A stretch of DNA of 64,000 nucleotides, from positions 43,679,990 through 43,743,989 of the forward strand of contig CM037869.1 in the NCBI GenBank assembly GCA_021292105.1. Reading direction: 5' to 3'. Positions 54,660 through 64,000 of the stretch are shown here, piece by piece (the first letter of the stretch is position 1; each line of letters opens with the position of its first letter). The DNA comes from Anadara kagoshimensis. Lineage: Eukaryota > Mollusca > Bivalvia > Arcoida > Arcidae. The position numbers and the translations under genes are program-made. The notes under the pieces are model-generated. The model was not told the origin of the DNA. It made no database searches and saw only the letters and a program-made list of their open reading frames with translations.

Positions 54660-55385
54660 AACAAGTGATTATATCGGTCATCTGTCTGCTGGAGTGGCCA
54701 TTCAATTCACTGGAGTTGTAACTTGGCACCACTGATATTGGTCAGCTCCTTTCAGGATTTGACAAGTAATATTGGTCATCTGTCTGCTGGAGTGGTCATC
54801 TGCCCACTGTGCCTAGAATTGTAACTAAAGGCATTTCTTGGTACCAGTAATATTTTTTAGCTTTTTTCAGGACTGGACAAGTAATAATTTGGCCATTTTC
54901 CTGCTGGAGTTATAACTAAAGTGCATCCTAAGTATCAGTAATATTGGTCAATTGCTATTAGGACTGGACAATTTATATTGGTCAGCTGCCCGATAAAGTT
55001 GTATAAGTTTAAATAAAGTTCTTTCTTCTGTAATATTGGTCAGCTGTTTTCAGGACTGGACAAATTAATATTGGTCAGCTGCCCCGCTGGAGTTATAACA
55101 TAAGTGCTTCCCAGTAATATTGGTCAATTGCTATTAGGACTGGGTGTGTAATATTGGTCAGATGCCCAGTAAAGTTGTATAAGTTTAAATAAAGTTCTTC
55201 CTATTGTAATACTGGTCAGCTGTTTTCAGGACTGGACAATTAATATTGGTCAGCTGCCTGCTGAGGTTATAAATTAAGTGCTTCCCAGTAATATTGGTCA
55301 ATTGCTATTAGAACTGCATGTGTTACATATTGGTCATATGCCCAATAAAGTTGTATAAGTTTAGATAAAGTCCTTTCTACATACA
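54660..55385. repeat. Degenerate tandem repeat containing TAATATTGGTCAGCTG
   Basis: TAATATTGGTCAGCTGCC and TTTTCAGGACTGGACAA alternate about ten times. Longer composite units (about 190 bp) with AAAGTTGTATAAGTTTAAAT appear at 54980, 55150 and 55340. Confidence 0.88.
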
Positions 55386-57325
55386 TTAGGTACTGGTAAT
55401 GTTTTGGAAGTGTGCTACACAGCGGGGGATTATACTTAAACGATAATGATGATGATGAGCGGAACAGCGTAGAGAGATTCTCCCAGAATTCATTATCTCC
55501 TGTGTTTATCTTATCTATGCGGAGAGGGAGAAATAATGCACCTCTCTTAGTCTAGAAATCTCTTCTCTCTCTGTGTCTGTGTGTAGGTGTACAGGATCGA
55601 GATATATACAACATATGAAACTATCTAAAGTCTCAGTAACAACTAAACGTGTACCTCGTCAAAATATCCAATATTTTACAACGTAGTTGAGAAAAAAAAA
55701 AAAAAACTTCAGAAACGGTTTTAAATGTGTATTGAAAATTCTTCAGTTGGATATTTATCAAGTTAGAATTTTGCGCAGTTGGAAAAAAAATTCTATAAAA
55801 AAAAAACCGGTTTGATGGTGTATTGAAAATTCTTCAATTGGATTGGTACCAGTGTATTTATTTATCAACTTTTTTTTATGATTTTTATATGTAAAAAATG
55901 TAGTTCTTTGGTATATCAGTGTTTTTTAAGTTTATCACTGGGTTTCTTTTGTTGCCATGGAAACATTTTTATATACATGTGATTTCCCCATGTACTGGTA
56001 TCCAAGATAAACGATTTTAAAGAAAAAAAAAGTTAGGTTAAAAGGAAGATACACTTATACACCTTGCATTTGCGGATGTTGTTAAGAAACTGATAGTGGA
56101 AATTGGATTATTGGCAAGGAAAATTTTATTTGACAAAATACTGATTTTTGAGTCAAAATCTGGATTAATAGGAAGTACACCTGTATTGTTGTGTGGATGG
56201 TGTTGAAAAGTTTAAAGTGGAAATAAGTTCATTTGTAATTAGAAACTTCTTATTATAGTATGGGAGTTATATGGTAAAAAGATTGGAAGTTATTGAGAAG
56301 AAATCTCAACTATAATTTATCTGGATGATGTTGTAAGAGTCATCTGGTGTAAATCAGGAAACCAGGATTATTGGGAAGAAATTTCAACTATAATTTATGT
56401 GGATGATGTTGTAAGATTCATCTGGTGTTAATCAGTTCATTTCGTTGGGATGTAAAAAATTTACGAAGGTTTTTCTATGATAAATAGACAGAGAAGGGGA
56501 AACTGGGGCTAATACAAAGTAAAAAAAATATGTGGATGAGAACCAGGTTGAGGAATGTTTAATGGTTTGTAGAGAAAACTTGAGTTCCGTAATAACTAGA
56601 AAAATACCTCAATTTGTACCTATATTTTTACGAACGGGAAGCAGGTCTAGAGAATGTTATTATGTTACTATTTATAAGTACTAACTATAGGTACTAGGCA
56701 CTAAGACAGTACTATACTAGTACTATTACATATGTATATAATTGTGTGTACATGTTAAGAGTCCAGATTAAAAAAAATTAGGGAACATAACAAGCACTCT
56801 TAAAAAAAAAACTTCAAAAGGAATTTTTTATTAAACGTTTATTAGAAAAAAGTCACTACCTTAAATTGATCATTAATTATTGGTGGTGAAGTTTAATGTA
56901 TAATAAATAGTCTGTCTGAAGTGGATGTGGATCTTATTACAAATAAAAATTTTAAGACCCTTTGCTTAATGAGGAGACGGATGAAAAAGAGTTGTGATTT
57001 CTATAAATAGATCTGTTATGTAACTATAAATAGAATCAAAGTTTGGTGAGTGGAAATCGTTGCTAAATCATTGGGAGTCGGGATTAATTCATGGAATTTT
57101 TAAAGAGGTGATTTTTTTGCGGAAGTGTTACAAATTGGAAAATTTTTTAAATGAAATATTTATAAAAAAAATTATCTAGGGGATATAAAGTTGTGAATTA
57201 TCAAGTGTTTGGAAATGTTCCTGCTTTAGCGGAAGGAATTTTTTGTGTTGAAATTGTTGTGAATATGGAATGTAATTCTTAATTCTGTTTCATTGGAAGT
57301 ACGGAAACTCAGGGAGAAATTTATT

Positions 57326-57655
57326 ATGCAGAAAAAACATGCAAGTGTTCGATATGTGTATTCACGAGTGTCTGTGTATCACAGTAGCCGTGTGGAACTT
57401 AAATGGCAACGTTCTTTACACCACTGTCCTATATGTAACATAGGGTCGTTATATGGCCCCGGGGTGACCTGTGGTGCCATTCATTATGGAAGATGTACCT
57501 CTGTTACCTTTCCTTTTCAAAGTCCAAAGAATTTCCGAAAGAAACATGGCTATGCAGCAGTAAATATTCCCGTTGCCAAGGTTATACCTACAAGACCCGT
57601 CCAGATTGTAGAACCGGAAATTCAACAGCCGGAACCTAAACCAGATTTTGATAAG
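57326..57655 (+). CDS. Unidentified coding exon, possible alternative first exon of the PP2A B'' gene
   Basis: An open frame from an in-frame TGA at 57260 has its first ATG at 57326 and a good donor, GATAAG followed by GTAGGT, at 57656; it ends in phase 0, giving 110 codons. The sequence is markedly less AT-rich than its surroundings. It encodes a basic N-terminus (MQKKHASVRYVYSRVSVYH), a Cys/His-containing middle (HHCPICNIG, VTCGAIHYGRC) and a Pro/Glu/Gln-rich end (PEIQQPEPKPDFDK). No family was recognised. The frame then runs into a CAGGGGTT-family MITE just past the donor, which supports an exon end here. It could also belong to a separate gene. Confidence 0.55.
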
Positions 57656-57684
57656 GTAGGTTTTGGTACATGCTGTGAGGGCAG

Positions 57685-57905
57685 GGGTTTAAAATTATGT
57701 TTTGTAATGGAAAGTTCAATAAGGTAAGTTTATGCCAGCCTTGTAAGGGCTGGGTTTAATATTGTATTGGAAGGTCCAGGACCTTTTGTCTTTATTATCG
57801 GTCCCACATTATGTTTTGAAAGTTCAGTATCATTATTGAAAGGTCTATGTTAATTGCCTAGATAGCATCCTATGGATATGTCAAACACTGATGGACTTAA
57901 ATCAA
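57685..57905. mobile_element. MITE, CAGGGGTT family, rearranged copy
   Basis: CAGGGGTTTAAAATTATGTT then TTGTAATGGAA appears, and a second partial start follows at 57750 (GGGTTTAATATTGTATTGGA), then AGGTCCAGGACCTTTTGTC. Confidence 0.7.
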
Positions 57906-59147
57906 GTGGTGGACCTTTTAGTTAGACAAGTTTGATACCATCCCATAAACTGAGATGACCTCTGTATAGATAGCCACCACATTAAGTCTGGACATACCTC
58001 AGCTACAACTGACCATTACTAACATAGAGTAACTATTTATGGGTACATAGTAATGAACCATGTAATTTTATTCAAACTAAATTAATTGGTTTTTGATAAG
58101 ATCACATAAATATTGATAGGAATTTATTGAGAGTGAGTGATGTCCTCCCAGGCATAGTGTAAATCATTGTTTTCGTCTTGGGTCTGGTGGTCCAAAGTCT
58201 TGAAATGATGTCCTCCCATTATAGTGTAAATTATTGTCTGGGGTTTAAGGTCTAGTGTTCCAAAAAATTGTTGTCCCAGGTCTGGTATCCTATGGTCTGG
58301 TATTGAAATGCATGTAAATGTAAAGGCTGGTGTCTCAAATCTGTTGTCCTAAATCTATTGCCCTGGGTCTAGTATGCAAACTCTGGGTAAGAGTCCTTTT
58401 TGTATCCCCCACCCATTATAATTTATGTAAATTTTTTGAAAAATCATTTTTCACAGAAATGTTCAAAATAAATTTGTCATTTTTAGACTTTTTTAGGTTA
58501 AAATTAAAATTTTAGTGGAGGGTACAAATAGAACTCTTTCCATTGTCTGTGTATTGATAAGCATGTAAAGTCTATTGGGCCACATCTTCTGTCTTAGGTC
58601 TGGTGTACTCTATGGTTTTGTGTATTGATATACCTGAAAAAAAACTGGTATTCCAGGTCTAGAAGCCCAATTAAGGCCTATGTCCAAAGTTCTTGTTTCC
58701 GAGGTCTGGTATCCCTGTCCAAAACCTGGTGCTCTGGGTCTGATGGCCCAAAGGTTTATATGTATAATAAGAGTCCCAGGGTCTGGTGTATTTATATGCC
58801 TGTAAAATCTGATGTCCTACTCCTGGGTCTTTTGGTCCAAGATCTAATATATTAATATAAAGCTTGTTTGTGAGTCTGTTGTCCCAGTTTGTGTCATAGA
58901 ATTGATATAAGGACTTTAAAATCTAGTAACCCAAGTCTTGTCATAGTTGATGTTTTTGGGTCTAGTGTGAATGTTTCCACATATCCTAGGGTCATCATAT
59001 CTACAAATCAACAAAGGTGCTTATAATACCATACAGTTGATAACACACAAATATTTATGTCAAAACAATGCCTTGTGGCTCATTCTGAATAGAATCAACA
59101 ACAGAAATAATTCTTTCTATTGTCAGACTTCAACAATAATATATATA
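57906..59147. other. Intronic sequence with degenerate GGTCTGGTGTCC phrases
   Basis: From about 58130 to 58960, phrases such as 'gtctggtatccta', 'ggtctagtgt' and 'tgtcctaaatct' recur irregularly, suggesting an old minisatellite. No exon was recognised. Confidence 0.55.
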
Positions 59148-59375
59148 TAGGCAAACAACATTGACCTGTCTGCTTGACCTTTCATTCAAATATTTAATGT
59201 GAACCATTGTATTTATGTATAGGTGGCATAAGTGTTAATTTCATCTATGTATGGGAAAACATTCATTGGTTATGTATTGACTGCGGGTCCTTACACTACC
59301 CATGTATTGGGTGGATTGTCCTATATGAATATTCCTAATGAAAGGTTAAACAGACAGGTCAATGTTGTTTGCCTA
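59148..59375. mobile_element. MITE, TAGGCAAACAACATTGACC ends, copy 3
   Basis: Left end TAGGCAAACAACATTGACCT, right end GGTCAATGTTGTTTGCCTA. 228 bp, uninterrupted. Confidence 0.9.
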
Positions 59376-59454
59376 CACATACAACAATAATTATATATGT
59401 TATGATATACCTAGCATTAAGTTATGTGTATCTCATTCATAATAATTCTAGTGT

Positions 59455-59945
59455 AAGGAGTTCTTAAGTGGGACTGGCCCAGTCTTACTCAAGTTTACCC
59501 CTCAGTGGGGAACTCCCACTGTTTCAGTTGGGAGGGGGAGGGGGGTTGACTTGGTAGCAAAATTTATGAGTATGTCATTCATAATAACTCTAGTGTTACA
59601 TGACTTCTGAAGTGGGACTGGTCCAGTCTTACTCAAGTATAGGCTTCAGTGGGGAACTCCCACGGTTTCAGTTGGGGTGGGGTGGGGAAGGGATTTGATA
59701 GCAAAATTTATGAGTATGTCATTCATAATAACTCTAGTGTAATGACTTCTGAAGTGGGACTGGCCCAGTCTTACTCAAGTATAGGCTTCAGTGGGGAACT
59801 CCCACGGTTCAGTTGGGGTGGGGGTGGGGAAGGGATTTGATAGCAAAATTTATGAGTATGTCATTCATAATAATTCTAGTGTAATGACTTCTTTAGTGGG
59901 ACCGGCCTGGTTCCCTGTTTCACATTGTAGCAAGACTTACTCATG
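59455..59945. repeat. Tandem repeat, about 140 bp, three and a half copies
   Basis: The unit contains GGGACTGGCCCAGTCTTACT, CAGTGGGGAACTCCCAC, GGTTTCAGTTGGGGTGGGG and ATGAGTATGTCATTCATAAT. It ends at a G(15)-type run near 59950. Confidence 0.93.
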
Positions 59946-60109
59946 GGGAAGGGGGGGGGGGGGGGGGTTGAAAAAAAAAATTGGCAGAATGTCTGTGATT
60001 TTCACCTGTCACTCTGGTTTCCTTACAATCTCCATTTGATTGAAAGAATCTTGACTAATGAAGATAAACATCATTTACTCTGCTACTTTCACTTTGATTT
60101 CATTGACTT

Positions 60110-60290
60110 ACTTAAAGAACTCAACATCTTGATGTAAGTGAAAGAATCTTGACTGGTTAGTAAACACTTCATGTGCTTAGTGCACTGCAAAGCACTTCAC
60201 GTATAGCTGATGATATCTAGATATAAGTGAAATATTCTTGACTGGAATGTAAAACACCATTTAATCAACCAATGATTAATTAAATTATTG
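60110..60290 (+). repeat. SINE tail fragments
   Basis: Two successive tail motifs ('gatgtaagtgaaagaatcttgactgg' near 60130 and 'gatataagtgaaatattcttgactgg' near 60220) of different SINE lineages. Confidence 0.6.
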
Positions 60291-60698
60291 CTGTGTTGAT
60301 ATGCAATAGGAACATATAAAGAGATTAATTCCAGGTGGTTAAGGTTCGTGAATGGAGATATTGTCCCATAATCAAAATAATCCTTGATATATTTATATAA
60401 AAAATTTTCTTTGAATATTTTATCTTCTTAAGCCTGTTTATCCTAATTACTGGTATACTGGTGTACTGGTATTTCAAGTGGGGGTGGATTAAAGAAAAAA
60501 TTCAAGATGGAAAAATGAAAAAAAAAAATGTAATCTTATTACCAGTATTAATGATTTGAATTTCGGAAAGATGTTATGTCATATTATTGTGTGAAAAAAT
60601 TAAAAGTGAATTATCATAAATGAAATGAATTATAAATGTATTAAGGAAAGAAATTAAAAAAATTTTTAAAGTTAAAAAAGTATTTTGTTGTTAGAAAT

Positions 60699-61004
60699 GA
60701 GTTGAGTTGAGTAATGGTGTTTAACGTCCTAGTCAAGAATAATTCGCTTGTATCGTGACATTGCCTGCTATGGGTGAAGGTACAGATATTTTGCCTGTGA
60801 GTTGTGGTGATGACATTATACAGCACGGTTAATTGTCATGTTTATTTTAAGTTCCCATTCAAAGGAACCATAACTTTTATTTCATAATGCTGAGTGTTTG
60901 GTGAAAGAAAGTCACTACCCACTTTTTAGTCTTCAGTCAGACCTAGTTGCGGTTCACTTACAGAACAAGCACTCTACCAACTAAACCACTGGTACTGCAG
61001 TGGT
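60699..61004 (-). mobile_element. tRNA-headed SINE, main family
   Basis: A reverse copy. It starts with GAGTTGAGTTGAGTAATGGT (inverse tail) and ends with ACCAACTAAACCACTGG (inverse head). Confidence 0.88.
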
Positions 61005-61059
61005 TAATGATATGTTGAGTTTAATTTTCCAGGGATGTTATGTAAATTGATTGTGAGTT

Positions 61060-61400
61060 GAAGTTAATGGTGTTTTATATGCCAATAAAGATTTTTTTAA
61101 TTATATTGAGACAGTCAGTTCAGGGATGGTGCATAGAGGAAACTGGAGTGACTGGTGAAAAAATCACTGACTTTAAGGAAGTAAATGGACAAGTTTTCTC
61201 ACATTAGGATTTTTTCCGAGTGAGATTTAAACCAACGCAGTTGGAGGTGGTTTGATTTGTAAGGCAATGCTTTGGATAACTTGGTCACCAAGGCCCCATC
61301 ATTTGTCCTGAGTGAGATTTGAACTAGTCAGTGAGAGGTGTGATCTGTAAGGCAGGGCTTTAGACAACTCATCCACCCAAGCTCCATCAAATTACTATGT
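61060..61400 (-). repeat. tRNA(Leu/Ser)-like SINE, reverse, with duplicated head
   Basis: The tail-like 'ttttatatgccaataaagat' is followed by two head units ending CTTGGTCACCAAGGCCCC and CATCCACCCAAGCTCC, as in the 47385 array. Confidence 0.6.
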
Positions 61401-61837
61401 GAATATAAAAAGGGAGTTACCTTAATAGCAATGATTATTGATGTTTGTTAATTTGTCACATTTGAATTTGAATCTAATTACCTGTGTATATAAGTAGGGG
61501 TGGATAAAACAATTTTTTATAGATAGAAAAAAAAAAATGAAAAAAATCTCTTTTTTTATATATGTCAAGTTTGATATCATGATGGCTCTTAAATCAAATT
61601 ATTGTGTAAATGGAAAAAAAAGTTTTTTAAAAGGCAATGATCTATAGTGAAGTTTGTCAATTTGTCAAATTTGAATTTTATACACCGGTATGTTAATACG
61701 TTAAATTATTGGTAATGATCTGTGAAGAATGAATTTAGGGAAGAAATTATTCCAAATATTTTACAGAGCTTTAAGTGAGAAATCAAAGAATGAAATGCCT
61801 AACTAAGGGTGTGAAAAAAACCCTGATTAATTATAGT

Positions 61838-61955
61838 TATCAATATTCACAAAACATTTATATAAGGCCAAACAAATAAATATATGTTCCATGTTTCAGT
61901 CAATATTCACAAAACATTTATGTAAGGCCAAACAAATAAATATGTGGATCATGTT
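61838..61955. repeat. Two-copy tandem repeat, 60 bp
   Basis: TCAATATTCACAAAACATTT then 'atrtaaggccaaacaaataaatat' is present twice. Confidence 0.9.
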
Positions 61956-61993
61956 TACCTCAAAAAAATTTGGTACACATGTATTAATGTACT

Positions 61994-62164
61994 TACAGTC
62001 AAACCTGTATTAAAGGCTACCTCTATATAAGGGCCATATGCTTATAAAGGCCAATAAAATTCTATCCTAAATGCTCTTTATTCATATTTTTACCCTGTAT
62101 ATAAGGGCCACTTGCCTATAAAGGTCCTTTTACTACTTCTTTTGGGAGACCAGGTTTGACTGTA
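61994..62164. mobile_element. Tc1/mariner-like MITE (ACAGTAAAACCTG family)
   Basis: Ends TACAGTCAAACCTGTATTAA and CCAGGTTTGACTGTA. Reverse orientation relative to 43258. Confidence 0.8.
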
Positions 62165-62585
62165 ATTTTAGACCCCATGCACACAAACAGAATTTAGGAG
62201 TTATAGAAATCTCTCTGTCTTTTTAGCCCTTCGTCCCAATATAGTGTCTGGCCCCTATCCTCCATGTCTTTGGATGATTTTGATCAAACATGCCTCAAAT
62301 CAAAACATGAGACAATGTGTGTCATACTAAATTAGGTGCATATTTCAAGGGTAAAAGTCAAATCTTAGAAATAACATTTTAGCAATATTTTTTGCCTTTC
62401 TGCTTTAGTCTAGAAAATTCTTTGGGCATCAGCAATGCAAATTTATATTTTGATATTTTGCAAAGTGAGAGAATTATTACCATAAAAATAATACTGATGA
62501 TACACTGCTTGATCTTTCACTCCTGTTATTTAAAAACTTGAACTTATTTATAACCTTTTTTCCTTGTTGCTGCTCTATGCTTTTT
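62165..62585. other. Dispersed repeat plus unassigned sequence
   Basis: 62165-62400 carries 'gtcccaatatagtgtctggcccctatcctccatg', matching 18068 and 63745. The rest shows nothing. Confidence 0.5.
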
Positions 62586-62592
62586 TATCACA

Positions 62593-62928
62593 TCACTGGG
62601 GTAGCTCAGTTGGTAGAGTGCTCGCTCCGTTATGTGGGAGGATCGTGGATTCGAACCCGGATCGGGTCTGTCTCAAGACTTGAAAGTGGGTATTGACTGT
62701 TCTTTGGCAAAGTTCTTAGCATTACGAAATGAAAGTCATGGTTCTTTCAGATAGGAACTAAAAATAAACAAGGTGCTGTGTCACATGGCATAATAGAAAA
62801 CCCTGCTGTATAATGCCATCAGCGCAATGCACAGGCAAAATTTCTGCACCTTCCCCTATAGTTGGCAACATTTCGATATGTGTGAAATATTCTTGACTGG
62901 GATGCTAAACACCATTACTTAAATCAAG
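62593..62928 (+). mobile_element. tRNA-headed SINE, main family
   Basis: Head GGGGTAGCTCAGTTGGTAGA with B box GTGGATTCGAACCC, typical body, tail 'gggatgctaaacaccattac'. Confidence 0.94.
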
Positions 62929-64000
62929 TCATGCTTTTTAGCAAAAAAGCCCAAGTTGTAAAATCAGAAATCTGGATGAAAATAACTTGTAGGGATAGCT
63001 AAAATACTAAAATAGGGTCAGTTGGAAACCCAGAAACACAACTTTTTTGTTTGGCCTAAATTGTAGACCATCTATTTGTTATACTTGACTGGGGCATAAA
63101 AATCTCATTTAACAAACACACATACTCACTCATTCTCTTTGTAACATGGCATTTATAACTGAACACTAGCCTTGTAATGAATCGCAATGAATTATGAAAA
63201 ATGTAAGAAACAAATATAACAGAGATTTATCTTAATTTCCCCTTTTTGTATAGGATTTTGCTCATTTCAAAGTAAAAAACTGACACCTAATTTATTTAGT
63301 TTTTATTCATACCAAGTGTAGATATTCTTGATAATTGTTTAAAAGAAAAAATTAATTAACACTTGTATAAAATTTCACTTTTTTCAAAACAGGCATTCAT
63401 GTTTAAATCAGCAAATGATTAATCAGTAATACTCGCATTTAAGTGCATTTAGTTTCTTTTTTTTTTTTTTTTTATCTTTTTTTCTTTTTTAGATGATTGA
63501 ATTTTAAAAAAAAATCAGTCTTCCAGCCTTTAAAAAAGATATAAATGAATACATACCGTTAACAGTATATACTCAGCTTTATAGCTCACTTGAGAAAATG
63601 CATTTTATTTGAAATTTGAACTGACTATTTAAAATTTATTTTGCTAGATTTTGCTACCTAGAAGTTCTTGTGTGCAATTAACACTGGGTTTCATTGGCTG
63701 AGTGGCTTGTATATTTCAGCTTATGGGTACTGCCTAGGTCCTATTCCGATTCAGGAAAGCTCTTCATTTGAGAAAGGAGAATGTTGGTCTGTCTGGCCTT
63801 CCATCCCAATATTGTTTCCGCTCCATATCTTCCATGTCTATGGATTGATTTTGATAAAATTTGTAACAATTGCAAACCAACGTGAGGAAATGTGTGAAAA
63901 ACCAAATTGGGGTGTATAGGTCAAAATGTCCATAACCCCGTGATATAACCTATACAGGAGTATATTTCAGTTTCAGTAAATAGTTGAGTAATGGCCATTA
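62929..64000. other. AT-rich intronic or intergenic sequence to the window end
   Basis: No exon recognised. A T(15) run lies near 63458-63473. The dispersed repeat 'tcccaatattgtttccgctccatatcttcc' is at 63745-63960. Confidence 0.5.

Larger units (their letters stand above)
39356..57325 (+). other. Long repeat-filled intron(s) after the PP2A-type exon
   Basis: No coding exon was recognised between these points. Named repeats are listed separately. Remaining stretches without an assignment include 39430-40290, 41000-41490, 42600-42980, 43440-43800, 46440-47040 and 55400-57290. They are AT-rich and show no conserved reading frame by eye. Confidence 0.55.

Noticed and set aside
57693-57727. Continuation of the 57326 frame past 57655
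   Set aside because: A good donor GTAGGT lies at 57656, and the continuation runs into a MITE.

Overview
This is a eukaryotic, AT-rich, intron-rich and repeat-laden window. It most likely comes from a lophotrochozoan, probably a bivalve mollusc. That guess rests on long introns crowded with tRNA-headed SINEs and small terminal-inverted-repeat elements of the kind abundant in bivalves, on a large 'AGCTCACCTGACC...' repeat, and on proteins that look metazoan. There is no prokaryotic or viral gene organisation. Every recognisable host gene is on the plus strand.

Region 1 (about 1-17 kb) holds nearly all of the MCM-binding protein gene (MCMBP). Fourteen coding exons run from 1337 to 16207 with consistent splice phases, and only the N-terminal exon(s) lie outside the window. 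The third intron shown appears to be a minor-spliceosome (U12) AT-AC intron. The introns carry many non-autonomous DNA elements, several with target-site duplications (TSDs) that can be read directly.

Region 2 (17-24 kb) has no host gene that I recognise. It contains a decayed mariner transposase, a roughly 2 kb element with ten tandem ~145-bp units, and several MITEs (short non-autonomous DNA elements).

Region 3 (24.4-30.1 kb) holds a four-exon gene for a predicted type II membrane protein of about 508 residues: a short cytoplasmic tail, a signal anchor, a Lys/Glu/Asn/Gln-rich stem, and a C-terminal domain resembling GT-A-like or DUF1647-like families. Its first intron starts inside a minisatellite that copies the exon end and the splice donor many times. 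The other two donors each run straight into a microsatellite.

Region 4 (30-39 kb) is repeat-dominated: nested MITEs, SINEs, a tRNA-like dimer, and a 5'-truncated non-LTR retrotransposon on the minus strand flanked by a 31-bp direct repeat.

Region 5 (39-64 kb) begins with a coding exon (39056-39355) that matches the N-terminus of the PR48/PR70 type of PP2A regulatory subunit B'' (PPP2R3 family). A second plausible coding exon (57326-57655) also ends in phase 0, so it may be an alternative or later exon of the same gene. Between and after them lies long intronic sequence with a striking run of different degenerate minisatellites (48.3-55.4 kb) plus SINEs and MITEs. No further exons of this gene were recognised before the window ends.
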